From positions 4,340,001 through 4,404,000 of the forward strand of contig NZ_CP166097.1 in NCBI RefSeq assembly GCF_041228105.1: a stretch of DNA of 64,000 nucleotides, written 5' to 3'. This DNA comes from Pectobacterium aroidearum. Lineage in GTDB: Bacteria > Pseudomonadota > Gammaproteobacteria > Enterobacterales > Enterobacteriaceae. The notes below the pieces were generated by a model. That model searched no databases. It was given only the letters and a program-made list of their open reading frames with translations, and was not told the origin of the DNA. Below, one piece after another: positions 40,535 to 50,140 of this stretch (position 1 is its first letter; every line of letters begins with the position of its first letter). The position numbers were made by a program, and so were the translations under genes.

Positions 40535-40564
40535 TTTACAAAGGCGTCACGTTTGCAGTAGAAT
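40535..40564 (+). promoter_or_regulatory. rpsU-dnaG-rpoD promoter
   Basis: A -35 TTTACA (40535-40540), an 18-base spacer and -10 TAGAAT (40559-40564) lie about 65 bases before rpsU. I looked for a LexA box in this gap and found none. Confidence 0.6.
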
Positions 40565-40619
40565 TCCGCACCATTTTGAAAAGGCTGGCACAAGGCCAGC
40601 GGCAAACCGAATTTATTGA

Positions 40620-40847
<228 letters not shown>

Positions 40848-40909
40848 TTTTCAGGAGGGTTTCCCTCCAACGCGTGATTAATCCGCAGACTTAGCAGTTG
40901 CATACGAAG

Positions 40910-40936
40910 GCCGTGCTTTCCGTAAGGAAGCGCGGC
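40910..40936 (+). terminator. rpsU-dnaG intercistronic terminator (T1-like)
   Basis: GCCGTGCTTTCC and GGAAGCGCGGC form an imperfect stem followed by TTGTTG. In E. coli a terminator between rpsU and dnaG keeps primase levels low; this hairpin is in the same place. A smaller GGAGGG/CCCTCC hairpin precedes it at about 40854. Confidence 0.65.
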
Positions 40937-41000
40937 TTGTTGTCGTTTATAAGCTATATCCAATGTAACCACCTTACAGAAAGATATACATCAGGGGCTT

Positions 41001-42755
41001 ATGGCTGGACGAATCCCACGCGTATTTATTAATGACCTGCTGGCTCGTACCGACATCGTCGATCTCATTGACGCGCGTGTCAAACTGAAAAAGCAAGGCA
41101 AAAACTACCATGCGTGCTGTCCGTTCCATCACGAAAAAACCCCCTCATTCACCGTAAACGGTGACAAGCAGTTCTACCACTGTTTTGGTTGTGGCGCCCA
41201 CGGCAACGCCATTGACTTTTTGATGAATTACGATCGTCTCGAATTCGTTGAAACTATTGAAGAACTGGCCACCCAATACGGCCTCGAAGTGCCTTATGAA
41301 AGCGGCACTGGCCCAACCCAGTTAGAGCGTCACCAGCGGCAAAGTCTGTACGAATTGATGGGACAGCTCAGCGGGTTCTATCAACAAGCACTTAGCCAAT
41401 CAGTCGGTACGCCAGCGTTGCAGTATCTGCAACAGCGCGGTTTAAGCGCAGAGGTTATCAGCCATTTTGCGATTGGCTTCGCCCCGCCCGGCTGGGATAA
41501 CGTTTTAAAGCGCTTTGGCCGCAATAATGACGATCGCAGCACATTGAACGATGCCGGCATGCTGGTGACTAACGATCAGGGCCGAACGTATGACCGCTTC
41601 CGCGAACGTGTGATGTTCCCCATCCGCGACAAACGGGGGCGAGTGATTGCCTTCGGCGGACGAGTATTAGGCGATGGTACGCCAAAGTACCTGAACTCGC
41701 CGGAAACAGAGATTTTTCATAAAGGTCGCCAGCTGTACGGCCTGTATGAAGCGCAGCAAAGCCATGCGGAGCTAAAACGACTTTTGGTTGTTGAAGGCTA
41801 CATGGATGTGGTGGCATTGGCGCAGTTTGGTATTGATTATGCAGTAGCGTCGCTGGGCACTTCCACGACTGCCGATCACATTCAGTTACTATTTCGCGCC
41901 ACCGATCTGGTGGTGTGTTGTTACGACGGGGACCGTGCAGGACGCGAAGCGGCATGGCGCGCGCTGGAAACTGCGCTACCCTATTTGAACGATGGTCGTC
42001 AGTTACGCTTTATGTTCCTGCCGGACGGTGAAGATCCCGACACGCTGGTACGTAAAGAAGGCAAAGCCGTCTTTGAACAGCGCATGGAACAAGCCTTGCC
42101 GCTGTCGCAGTTTCTGTTTGAGACGCTGCAACAGCAGGTGGATATGAGTTCACCCGATGGCCGTACCAAGCTCAGCACGCTGGCGCTGCCGCTGATAGGT
42201 CAGGTTCCGGGAGAAACGCTGCGGCTGTATTTGCGCCAGCAGCTCGGCAATAAGCTGGGTATTTTGGACGACAGCCAATTGGACAGGCTACTGCCAAAAG
42301 TGACAGAGCAGGCACAGCCTTATCAGCCGCCGCAACTAAAAGTCACAACTATGCGTATACTTATAGGACTTTTGGTACAAAACCCAAGGCTGGCAGCAGA
42401 GGTTCCTGACCTCGCGCTGGAAGGGATTGAAGAAGACAAAGTGGCTGGTTTATCGCTGTTTCAGGATTTGGTGAAAACCTGCAACGCCAGCCCTGGAATG
42501 AACATGGGTCTGCTGTTGGAAAAATATCGCGACAGCAAGTACCGCAAACAGCTTGAAACCATGGCTTCATGGAACCATATGATCGTAGAGGAAGAGCTCG
42601 ACGAGAAGTTCAGAATCAGTCTGGCAGAGCTCTACGATCAGCTGTTGAAACAGCGACAAGAAACATTGATTGCCCGTGACCGAACGCACGGGCTCAGCGC
42701 CAAAGAAAAAAAAGAGCTTTGGTCGTTGCAACTGGCGTTGACCAGAAAACACTGA
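41001..42755 (+). CDS. dnaG: DNA primase DnaG
   Basis: DnaG synthesises RNA primers at the replication fork and interacts with DnaB helicase. The 584-aa protein (E. coli 581) has an N-terminal CHC2 zinc-binding domain (CCPFHHEKTPSFTVNGDKQF followed by YHCFGCGAHG), the RNA polymerase core with the Toprim motifs VVEGYMDVVALAQFG and CCYDGDRAGREAAWR, and a C-terminal helicase-binding domain (from about 450). It is the middle gene of rpsU-dnaG-rpoD. Confidence 0.97.
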   Translation: MAGRIPRVFINDLLARTDIVDLIDARVKLKKQGKNYHACCPFHHEKTPSFTVNGDKQFYHCFGCGAHGNAIDFLMNYDRLEFVETIEELATQYGLEVPYESGTGPTQLERHQRQSLYELMGQLSGFYQQALSQSVGTPALQYLQQRGLSAEVISHFAIGFAPPGWDNVLKRFGRNNDDRSTLNDAGMLVTNDQGRTYDRFRERVMFPIRDKRGRVIAFGGRVLGDGTPKYLNSPETEIFHKGRQLYGLYEAQQSHAELKRLLVVEGYMDVVALAQFGIDYAVASLGTSTTADHIQLLFRATDLVVCCYDGDRAGREAAWRALETALPYLNDGRQLRFMFLPDGEDPDTLVRKEGKAVFEQRMEQALPLSQFLFETLQQQVDMSSPDGRTKLSTLALPLIGQVPGETLRLYLRQQLGNKLGILDDSQLDRLLPKVTEQAQPYQPPQLKVTTMRILIGLLVQNPRLAAEVPDLALEGIEEDKVAGLSLFQDLVKTCNASPGMNMGLLLEKYRDSKYRKQLETMASWNHMIVEEELDEKFRISLAELYDQLLKQRQETLIARDRTHGLSAKEKKELWSLQLALTRKH

Positions 42756-42909
42756 TACAGAGGCTTAATTGCCGATAAATAGCAGGGTTGAGCCCTGCAA
42801 AGAGCCGCTACAGGGGCCGCGGCGATAAGAAAAATACCCCTAATGCTATTGTTAGCGAACTACGCTGACCGACACCAACCCAAATACTCTGAAGTGTGGA
42901 TACCGTCTT

Positions 42910-44748
42910 ATGGAGCAAAACCCGCAGTCACAGCTGAAGCTGCTTGTCACCCGTGGTAAGGAGCAAGGCTACCTGACCTATGCTGAGGTCAATGACCATC
43001 TGCCGGAAGATATCATCGACTCGGATCAGATCGAAGATATCATCCAGATGATTAACGACATGGGCATCCAGGTGATGGAAGAAGCACCGGATGCAGACGA
43101 TCTGTTGCTGGCCGAAAACACCAATGATGCCGATGAAGATGCGGCAGAGGCTGCTGCGCAGGTTCTATCCAGCGTTGAATCGGAAATTGGTCGCACTACC
43201 GATCCGGTTCGCATGTACATGCGTGAAATGGGTACCGTTGAACTGTTGACGCGTGAAGGCGAGATCGATATCGCCAAGCGTATCGAAGACGGTATCAACC
43301 AGGTTCAGTGCTCTGTTGCCGAGTATCCTGAAGCCATCACTTACCTGCTGGAACAATACGATCGCGTTGAAGCGGGCGAAAGCCGCTTGTCCGACCTGAT
43401 CACTGGTTTCGTCGATCCTAATGCGGAAGAGGACATTGCCCCTACCGCGACGCACGTTGGCTCCGAGCTTTCGAGCGAAGAAATGGATGATGACGACGAA
43501 GAATCCGAAGACGACGACGATTCTGAAGACGATAACAGCATCGATCCTGAACTGGCGCGTGAGAAGTTCACCGAGCTGCGTGATCAATATGAAACCACAC
43601 GCAAGGTGATCAAAGAACACGGCCGCAGCCATGCGCTGGCAGTACAGGAAATCCTGAACCTGTCTGAAGTCTTCAAACAGTTCCGTCTGGTGCCGAAACA
43701 GTTCGATTTCCTGGTTAACAGCATGCGTTCCATGATGGATCGCGTCCGTACTCAGGAACGTTTGATCATCAAACTGTGCGTTGAACAATGCAAAATGCCG
43801 AAGAAAAACTTCGTCACCATGTTCACCGGCAACGAAACCAACAGCACCTGGTTTGCCGCAGCCGTCGCGATGGGCAAGCCTTGGTCTGAAAAGCTGAATG
43901 ATGTTGAAGAAGACGTCACCCGCAGCCTGCAAAAACTGCAACAGATCGAAGAAGAAACCGGTCTGACGATCGAGCAGGTGAAAGACATCAACCGTCGTAT
44001 GTCGATTGGTGAAGCAAAAGCACGTCGCGCCAAGAAAGAAATGGTGGAAGCCAACCTGCGTCTGGTTATTTCTATCGCGAAGAAATACACCAACCGTGGC
44101 TTGCAGTTCCTCGATCTGATTCAGGAAGGCAACATCGGTCTGATGAAAGCGGTAGATAAGTTTGAATATCGCCGTGGCTATAAATTCTCGACCTATGCAA
44201 CCTGGTGGATCCGTCAGGCAATCACCCGTTCTATCGCCGATCAGGCGCGTACCATCCGTATTCCGGTACACATGATTGAGACGATCAACAAACTGAACCG
44301 TATCTCTCGTCAGATGTTGCAGGAAATGGGTCGCGAGCCGACGCCGGAAGAGCTGGCTGAGCGTATGCTGATGCCGGAAGACAAGATCCGTAAAGTGCTG
44401 AAGATCGCGAAAGAGCCGATTTCTATGGAAACCCCGATTGGTGATGATGAAGATTCACATCTGGGCGATTTCATTGAAGATACGACGCTGGAGCTGCCGC
44501 TGGATTCCGCAACGTCGGAAAGCCTGCGTTCTGCGACACATGACGTACTGGCTGGCCTGACCGCACGTGAAGCGAAAGTCCTGCGCATGCGTTTCGGTAT
44601 CGATATGAACACCGACCATACGCTGGAAGAAGTGGGCAAACAGTTTGACGTTACACGTGAACGTATTCGTCAGATCGAAGCGAAAGCGCTGCGTAAACTG
44701 CGCCACCCAAGCCGTTCCGAAGTGCTGCGTAGCTTCCTGGATGATTAA
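42910..44748 (+). CDS. rpoD: RNA polymerase sigma-70 factor RpoD
   Basis: RpoD is the primary sigma factor. The 612-aa protein starts [20 protein letters not shown]. It has region 1.1, a region 1.2 helix ([20 protein letters not shown]), a very acidic non-conserved segment (about 195-215, runs of Asp and Glu), regions 2.1-2.4 ([40 protein letters not shown]), region 3 and region 4.2 ([20 protein letters not shown]). It is the third gene of the operon. A heat-shock promoter inside dnaG is known in E. coli; I did not confirm one here. Confidence 0.98.
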   Translation: MEQNPQSQLKLLVTRGKEQGYLTYAEVNDHLPEDIIDSDQIEDIIQMINDMGIQVMEEAPDADDLLLAENTNDADEDAAEAAAQVLSSVESEIGRTTDPVRMYMREMGTVELLTREGEIDIAKRIEDGINQVQCSVAEYPEAITYLLEQYDRVEAGESRLSDLITGFVDPNAEEDIAPTATHVGSELSSEEMDDDDEESEDDDDSEDDNSIDPELAREKFTELRDQYETTRKVIKEHGRSHALAVQEILNLSEVFKQFRLVPKQFDFLVNSMRSMMDRVRTQERLIIKLCVEQCKMPKKNFVTMFTGNETNSTWFAAAVAMGKPWSEKLNDVEEDVTRSLQKLQQIEEETGLTIEQVKDINRRMSIGEAKARRAKKEMVEANLRLVISIAKKYTNRGLQFLDLIQEGNIGLMKAVDKFEYRRGYKFSTYATWWIRQAITRSIADQARTIRIPVHMIETINKLNRISRQMLQEMGREPTPEELAERMLMPEDKIRKVLKIAKEPISMETPIGDDEDSHLGDFIEDTTLELPLDSATSESLRSATHDVLAGLTAREAKVLRMRFGIDMNTDHTLEEVGKQFDVTRERIRQIEAKALRKLRHPSRSEVLRSFLDD

Positions 44749-44791
44749 TTCATCCCTTAGCTAATCCACACGATAAATAGTCATATCCCAG

Positions 44792-44820
44792 ATAACCCCG
44801 ATCCGCCGGGGTTATTTTTT
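44792..44820 (+). terminator. rpoD terminator
   Basis: ATAACCCC pairs with GGGGTTAT and six Ts follow. It lies 43 bases after rpoD. Confidence 0.9.
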
Positions 44821-44844
44821 GCCTGTAGAACGCTCAGGTTGGAT

Positions 44845-45348
44845 TTACGCCTTATCCTGCAACGCCTGATGCAGTTCCTGATATGAGGCCACCAGCGACT
44901 CCAGCGTCGCACGATTCAACCCGCTTGGGTTCGGCAGCACCCACACCTGTGTTTCGCCAATATTCAGCGACTGACGCCCCCATGAGACCTTTTTGATACC
45001 AAACGCCTGACTAAATGCCTGCTTCCCCAGCACAGCCAGCGCACGCGGCTGGTAGCGTTCCATCTTCTCAACAATCGCATTCCCGCCCTGCAGCAATTCA
45101 TCCCGCCCCAGTTCGGTAGCTTCAACCGTAGGGCGATCCACCAGCATGGTGATGCCGCATCCGGTGTCAAGCAGATGCTGTTCTTCCGCGGGCGTTAGCA
45201 AACGTTCGGTAAAACCTGCCTGATGAATCACTTTCCAGAAGCGATTACTGGGGTTCGCGAAGTGGTAACCGTGATGGGCCGTCGACAACCCAGGGTTAAT
45301 GCCGCAGAAAACCACCTGAAGATTCACGGCCAGAATATCGGTAATCAT
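44845..45348 (-). CDS. mug: G/U mismatch-specific DNA glycosylase Mug
   Basis: Mug removes uracil, ethenocytosine and related bases opposite guanine. The 167-aa protein has motif 1 [20 protein letters not shown], with Asn rather than Asp as activator as in the Mug family, and motif 2 [10 protein letters not shown]. Length and position between rpoD (convergent) and the isoleucine tRNA (divergent) match E. coli. Confidence 0.95.
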   Translation of the reverse strand: MITDILAVNLQVVFCGINPGLSTAHHGYHFANPSNRFWKVIHQAGFTERLLTPAEEQHLLDTGCGITMLVDRPTVEATELGRDELLQGGNAIVEKMERYQPRALAVLGKQAFSQAFGIKKVSWGRQSLNIGETQVWVLPNPSGLNRATLESLVASYQELHQALQDKA

Positions 45349-45447
45349 GTCTTTCCCTACTTACGTTGACTACAGACAATCGTAAATTCTGATAAGAATA
45401 ACAACAAGCTATCTTGAGTATAAAACCATCACCCGGCAGATAGGCTA

Positions 45448-45477
45448 TAGACCTCCCCCCGCACATTACCGTATAAT
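45448..45477 (+). promoter_or_regulatory. Promoter of tRNA-Ile(CAU)
   Basis: A perfect -10 TATAAT (45472-45477) lies 12 bases before the tRNA. The -35 (TAGACC, 45448-45453) is weak. Confidence 0.6.
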
Positions 45478-45489
45478 CATCGCCCATTC

Positions 45490-45565
45490 GGCCCCTTAGC
45501 TCAGTGGTTAGAGCAGGCGACTCATAATCGCTTGGTCGCTGGTTCAAGTCCAGCAGGGGCCACCA
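45490..45565 (+). tRNA. ileX: tRNA-Ile2 (CAU, read as k2CAU)
   Basis: This is a 76-base tRNA with encoded CCA. The anticodon loop CTCATAATC has CAT; the acceptor GGCCCC/GGGGCC and elongator-type features mark it as the AUA-decoding isoleucine tRNA that TilS modifies with lysidine. Position next to mug matches E. coli ileX. A hairpin terminator follows. Confidence 0.9.
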
Positions 45566-45570
45566 AATTC

Positions 45571-45605
45571 AAGGAGTTGCGTTAATAGCGCAGCTCCTTT
45601 ATTTT
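45571..45605 (+). terminator. tRNA-Ile2 terminator
   Basis: AAGGAGTTGCG pairs with CGCAGCTCCTT (one G-U), followed by TATTTTT. It lies five bases after the tRNA. Confidence 0.85.
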
Positions 45606-45817
45606 TGGGGATATTTTCAAACAGGGCGGATGGTTAGCCTCCTCTGTACAACGCCTTACCTCACCCAATGCTCACTAGCATCAAGATGCCTGACCCTCGA
45701 TTGAGGTTTATCGACCTGAGTTAACCTGAATATTTTCATGAAGGATTTAACCGGAAATCGCGGACAGAAATACTGGGTTTTGACCCGTTCAGAACATTGA
45801 ATAAAGCCGAATGAATT

Positions 45818-45858
45818 ACGGGACGCTTGCTGTATGAATATAACAGCAGGCGTCCCGT
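45818..45858. repeat. Long 16-bp inverted repeat
   Basis: ACGGGACGCTTGCTGT (45818-45833) and ACAGCAGGCGTCCCGT (45843-45858) pair over all 16 positions with one G-U and a nine-base loop. There is no T-run. It lies 90 bases beyond the acyltransferase stop and may be a terminator remnant, a repeat element end or an mRNA 3' stabiliser. Confidence 0.65.
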
Positions 45859-45948
45859 GAATTTCTGAATAGGCTGGTATGGGAAAATACCAGCTGAAAA
45901 ATCACTATCTCAAAAAGAGTGTGGGACTAAACAGGCGTCCCCACACGC

Positions 45949-47940
45949 TTAATGGTCAGCAGGCGCTGAGTCAAGTATCGATGGAACATGAATCGATGCC
46001 CACTTAGTGAAGTATTCTTGCAGCAGTATCGAAGCATATTCTGAAGTATGGCCTTCATCACGATATAACGGGAGGCCATCTCTAACATAAGAACATTTGC
46101 CATCCTTTCTATCGCAGAATACATCGTTCTGTTCAAAAACCAGCACACCGGGGTGAGTTTTATTAATAGCAACGAGCAGCGGACTGAAATCTTTCAGAAT
46201 GGAACTTCGAACATCAGAAGAGATCACACAGTCCGTTGGATGCTGTTTAAGAGGCGATTTAAAGCAGGCCTTTGGATTAAAACCGGGTCTTATGTGCGGA
46301 GTAAAAACAATCACCTTCACGCCCTGACTTTCGAGGAAATCGATACGCTTAATCACCCTGGCAATATAATCGCTGGTTGGTTGTAGTGACAAACCGTCCA
46401 AGATAACAAATTTTATGGATGGTGTTCTCTTGATAATGTCATCAATAAACTCAGCCTGATCCGTTACCCTTGAACCGTAGCAAGGGCTTCGCGGGTCATC
46501 ACCAGAGCTATCAAAACCCACCCCGCACGTTCCTATAGAAAGGATGGTCTGGTGCTTCAATTTTTCATTTTTAGCGAACCCAGGATAGAGCTGATTCGCG
46601 TAACTATTCCCCAAAAGAAGAATAGTTGGCGGCTTAGTTCCACTCTTCATGCAGAACCACCACGCCAAATTTTCCTGATCCTTATAAGGATATTGGGACA
46701 GGCAAATATCATTCTTTGTATAGGCCCATATTGGCCCCATAAACTGATACTGAACTTCTTTGGTAAAATCACTCGTTGTCACAGCCTTGCGTTCTGCAAA
46801 TCCATCTTTATAAAAAACAGCAGAGCCAGATAAAAATAGTACAACACTTAAAAGAACCAACGTACCAACAAACTTATATCCCTTTGACTTTCTTATTTTT
46901 CCTTCAACAAATTTATACGTAAGCCAGGCCAATAAGATCGATAAAAAGACAGCGGCCAATCGCAAAAAACGATCCGGAGTCCCTCTCTCTACAATTCTCA
47001 AAAAGGTTAACAACGGCCAGTGCCATAGGTACAAAGGGAAACTGATTAAGCCAAACCACACTACAAGCTTGTTACTCAACAACACACGGTTGAATACCGC
47101 ATTCGGGCCCGCAAAAATGATTAAAACTGCGCCTATTACGGGAATAAGAGCCCAAAAACCGGGAAAATACGCATCTTTATTGATGGATAAAAAGCCAAAA
47201 CCCAATATCAAAAAACCCAATAATGACAAACTGTTTATCAAAGACTGATTTTTTTGAAACTTATCGACAAAACTCTTGTGATACAGAACGATAAACGCCA
47301 ACAAGCTACCGAACAGCAACTCCCAGAAACGCGTCAATGGAGAGTAAAACGTCGCGACGCCATCACTCCTTATCATGTAAATATTCAGAACAAAGGAAGC
47401 CAAAATAAAACTAAGTAGCAATGCAATTCGGCGAAAATGCATTCGCCAAAAAAACCAACACAGCAAAGGCCAGAGAAAATAGAATTGCTCCTCTATACCT
47501 AAGCTCCATAAGTGCAGCAGCGGCTTAGTTTCTGCGGCATTATCAAAATAGCCAGACTCGCCCCACAGAACGAGGTTAGAAACGAACCCAACCCCTGCCA
47601 TGGTATGTTTGCCTAATTGCTTATACTCATCAGCCAATAAAGCAAACCAGCCAAAGACAATAGAGACCGACAAAACGAGTAGCAAAGCAGGAAATATGCG
47701 CTTGATGCGACGCGCATAGAACTCGGAAAAGCTAAAGGTTCCCTTATCTAAATTCTCGAAAATAATCGTGGAAATCAAAAAACCGGAGATCACAAAAAAG
47801 ATATCGACACCAATAAAGCCACCCTTCATCCAGGCAGGAAAGGCGTGGAAAGCCACAACAGATAGAACGGCAACAGCTCTTAATCCGTCAATATCGGGAC
47901 GGTACTTTGGGTGTGAAAGATGGGGACTCAATGTTGTCAT
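45949..47940 (-). CDS. OafA/YrhL-type acyltransferase with C-terminal SGNH domain
   Basis: This 663-aa integral membrane O-acyltransferase would modify a surface polysaccharide. The acyltransferase-3 domain (about 10-380, ten or so helices) carries RPDIDGLRAVAVLSVVAFHA, FIGVDIFFVISGFLIS, RRIKRIFPALL and LWSLGIEEQFYFLWPL. A periplasmic SGNH-like domain follows (about 420-660), with block I LLLGNSYANQ (Asn where Asp is usual) and DEGHTSEYAS at the C terminus. ATG 47940 is chosen over a TTG further out. The gene is AT-rich compared with neighbours, suggesting acquisition. Its target (O-antigen or similar) is unknown, and no polysaccharide genes are adjacent. Confidence 0.87.
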   Translation of the reverse strand: MTTLSPHLSHPKYRPDIDGLRAVAVLSVVAFHAFPAWMKGGFIGVDIFFVISGFLISTIIFENLDKGTFSFSEFYARRIKRIFPALLLVLSVSIVFGWFALLADEYKQLGKHTMAGVGFVSNLVLWGESGYFDNAAETKPLLHLWSLGIEEQFYFLWPLLCWFFWRMHFRRIALLLSFILASFVLNIYMIRSDGVATFYSPLTRFWELLFGSLLAFIVLYHKSFVDKFQKNQSLINSLSLLGFLILGFGFLSINKDAYFPGFWALIPVIGAVLIIFAGPNAVFNRVLLSNKLVVWFGLISFPLYLWHWPLLTFLRIVERGTPDRFLRLAAVFLSILLAWLTYKFVEGKIRKSKGYKFVGTLVLLSVVLFLSGSAVFYKDGFAERKAVTTSDFTKEVQYQFMGPIWAYTKNDICLSQYPYKDQENLAWWFCMKSGTKPPTILLLGNSYANQLYPGFAKNEKLKHQTILSIGTCGVGFDSSGDDPRSPCYGSRVTDQAEFIDDIIKRTPSIKFVILDGLSLQPTSDYIARVIKRIDFLESQGVKVIVFTPHIRPGFNPKACFKSPLKQHPTDCVISSDVRSSILKDFSPLLVAINKTHPGVLVFEQNDVFCDRKDGKCSYVRDGLPLYRDEGHTSEYASILLQEYFTKWASIHVPSILDSAPADH

Positions 47941-48191
47941 TGGAATGAATTCATGTTTGGCAAAATTTGTCAAAAAATTTTAGCCGGATAGAATGTAAAA
48001 AAATTATAAAAATTATACCTCCAGATGACCATCAGCAACAACTTTTACTCTATCCAACCATTACGTTAATCAATGATTTATATATTTTAGCAACCACCGG
48101 GCGCCCCTCGACAAACGCCATGCTTCGCTGTGTCTGCTGTTTTCTGATGTGCTGTTATCGCTTTCCTTTTTAGGGCGTTAGAGCAACGCCT

Positions 48192-49094
48192 TCACGTCTT
48201 AATGACCTGCGAACACACATCAATAAACGCACGCAGCTTAGGTTGGTTCCTTGCGGCTCTAGAGAAATAAAGAAAGAGGCCATCGTTTCCCGGCGAAAGA
48301 TCGAGTAGCGCCGCTTCCAGCGTGCCGTTTGCCAGTTCACGTGAGGTATGGAAGGTGGATGAGTAAATCAGCCCGACGCCCCTCACCGCGAGGCTACGCA
48401 TCAGCTCCCCATCATTTACGGTCACCGTGCCCGCCGGTTCAATTCTGACGCTCTCTTTATTTTCGATAAACTCCCACCGATAAATATCTCCCTTTTCAGG
48501 GCGGCGAAAGCGAATGCATTCGTGATGCACCAGATCGCGCGCGGCTTTCGGCTTTCCATGTTTCTTGAAATACGCCGGCGAGCCAAATACCGCCCACTTA
48601 AAGGGCGGGGAAAGCCGTATCGCAATCATATCCTGCTCGATGTATGAACCGATCATGATACCGGCGTCATAACCTTCAGAGACGAAGTTATCGTGACGAT
48701 TACTCACCGTGATATCAACATGCAGATTCGGCCATGCCTGACGAAATGCAGGTATGAGAGGTTCAATGACATGGGGCAATGCTAAACGTTCGACGATCAG
48801 CTTCAGCGTCCCCGATGGTTTTTTTGCCGATTGGGCGACATCTTCAAAACCTGCAGCAATAGCCTGTGCTGCAGGCCCAATTCTCAGCAGTAGATCTTCC
48901 CCAGCTTCCGTCAATGCCATCTTGCGCGTCGTACGGTGGAAGAGCAGCGCGCCGAGACGATGCTCCAGTTTCTGAAGCGACAAACTCACGGATCCTGGCG
49001 TCTTACCCAGATCGAGCGCGGCTTTGCGAATGCTCAATCGTTTCGCTATAGCCAAAAACTCGGAGAGTCCATCAAAGCTATCGGATTGCCCCAT
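48192..49094 (-). CDS. LysR-family transcriptional regulator
   Basis: This 300-aa protein has an N-terminal winged HTH (about 8-67: FLAIAKRLSIRKAALDLGKT, GSVSLSLQKLEHRLGALLFH) followed by RTTRKMALTEAG, and a C-terminal periplasmic-binding-type effector domain. GAGGA lies before ATG 49094. It is divergent from the DJ-1/PfpI gene at 49276 with 181 bases between, so that gene is the likely target (LysR regulators commonly control the divergent neighbour). The effector is unknown. Confidence 0.9.
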   Translation of the reverse strand: MGQSDSFDGLSEFLAIAKRLSIRKAALDLGKTPGSVSLSLQKLEHRLGALLFHRTTRKMALTEAGEDLLLRIGPAAQAIAAGFEDVAQSAKKPSGTLKLIVERLALPHVIEPLIPAFRQAWPNLHVDITVSNRHDNFVSEGYDAGIMIGSYIEQDMIAIRLSPPFKWAVFGSPAYFKKHGKPKAARDLVHHECIRFRRPEKGDIYRWEFIENKESVRIEPAGTVTVNDGELMRSLAVRGVGLIYSSTFHTSRELANGTLEAALLDLSPGNDGLFLYFSRAARNQPKLRAFIDVCSQVIKT

Positions 49095-49275
49095 CAGGGT
49101 TCCTCATCGTCATGCCATACAGAGATCGTGAAACGCATTTTACGACAATTTATCACGCTAATATGAAAATATTACATCGATTTTTTAAACAATGCGTCCC
49201 ATTTTTACCGTCTGTTTTCAATTAGTTATCATGGATATAGTGGCGTCCATCACCACCTGCTGAAAGGAGTTTTGT

Positions 49276-50043
49276 ATGTCACTAATAAAGCGCTGTGCTG
49301 GTCTTATCGCCACGATTGCGGTGTTTGCCGCCGCCTCCCCCGTTTTCGCCCAAGCCACTCTGAAAGAAGAGAAGGTATTAATCGTCGTCTCCAGTCTGGA
49401 TAAAAAAACACCCGATCTTGTGGGCGGTTTCTGGTTTCCAGAACTGACTCATCCGGTCGAGGTTTTTGACAAAGCCGGGCTGGATTACGATATTGCGAGC
49501 CCCAAAGGTGGATTGCCTCCGTTTGACGGATTCGATCTCAAAGATCAGGCAAGTCTCGATTTCTGGACCAGCCCAGAGCACCGTAACAAGCTGGCCGACT
49601 CAATCCCACTCGCCAAGGTCGATCCTGCTAAGTACACCGCGATCCTGCTTGTTGGTGGGCACGGCCCGATGTGGGATTTCGTCAACAATCCGGAGCTGAT
49701 TAACATCGTACGTACAACGTATGAGAGCAATGGTATTGTCAGTGCGGTCTGCCACGGTCCGGCAGGGCTGCTGAATGTGAAACTCAGCAATGGCGAGCTG
49801 TTGATTAAAGGCCGTCACCTGACCGGATTTACCGCAGAAGAAGAGGCCTTCCGCCATTACGACAAGATTGTTCCGTTTGAACTTGAAGCGGCGCTGAAAA
49901 AAGATGGCGCAACATTCGAAGAAGCCCCAATCTTCGAAAATAAAGTCGTCGTTGATGGTCGACTGATTACCGGACAGAACCCCGCATCCGCTAAAGCCCT
50001 CGGCGAAGCCGTCGTCAAAGCGCTGCAAGCGAAAGCGAAGTAA
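49276..50043 (+). CDS. Periplasmic DJ-1/PfpI-family protein
   Basis: This 255-aa protein has a clear signal peptide (MSLIKRCAGLIATIAVFAAA, cleavage near VFAQA), so it works in the periplasm. The DJ-1/PfpI (class I glutamine amidotransferase-like) domain includes LLVGGHGPMWDF and the nucleophile elbow SAVCHGPAGLL with Cys159 and His160. Relatives include Hsp31-type glyoxalases/deglycases and cysteine peptidases; which activity applies is not visible. AAGGAG lies 6 bases before the start. A secreted form is less common than cytosolic ones. It is followed by a hairpin shared with the convergent nitrate reductase gene. Confidence 0.85.
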   Translation: MSLIKRCAGLIATIAVFAAASPVFAQATLKEEKVLIVVSSLDKKTPDLVGGFWFPELTHPVEVFDKAGLDYDIASPKGGLPPFDGFDLKDQASLDFWTSPEHRNKLADSIPLAKVDPAKYTAILLVGGHGPMWDFVNNPELINIVRTTYESNGIVSAVCHGPAGLLNVKLSNGELLIKGRHLTGFTAEEEAFRHYDKIVPFELEAALKKDGATFEEAPIFENKVVVDGRLITGQNPASAKALGEAVVKALQAKAK

Positions 50044-50056
50044 CGTCATTCCGCCA

Positions 50057-50084
50057 CGGCGTTAGGGGGAAAACCCTAATGCCG
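50057..50084. terminator. Convergent hairpin between pfpI-like gene and nitrate reductase
   Basis: CGGCGTTAGGG and CCCTAATGCCG form an 11-position stem (one G-U) with a six-base loop. There is no T-run on either side, so its terminator role rests on its convergent position. Confidence 0.5.
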
Positions 50085-50140
50085 CGTCACCCGCAAGTCC
50101 CTATCTCACACGTGAATACCGTAGACCGATAACGGGCAAC

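Larger units (their letters stand above)
45566..45948. other. Intergenic region after tRNA-Ile2
   Basis: These 383 bases hold the tRNA terminator (45571-45605) and a long inverted repeat (45818-45858), but no gene I can support. The stretch 45610-45810 has no coding signal and may be decayed sequence. Confidence 0.5.

Noticed and set aside
43165..44271. Long open frame antisense to rpoD (368 codons)
   Set aside because: It is a shadow of the strongly conserved rpoD frame, with no ribosome site and no recognisable domain.
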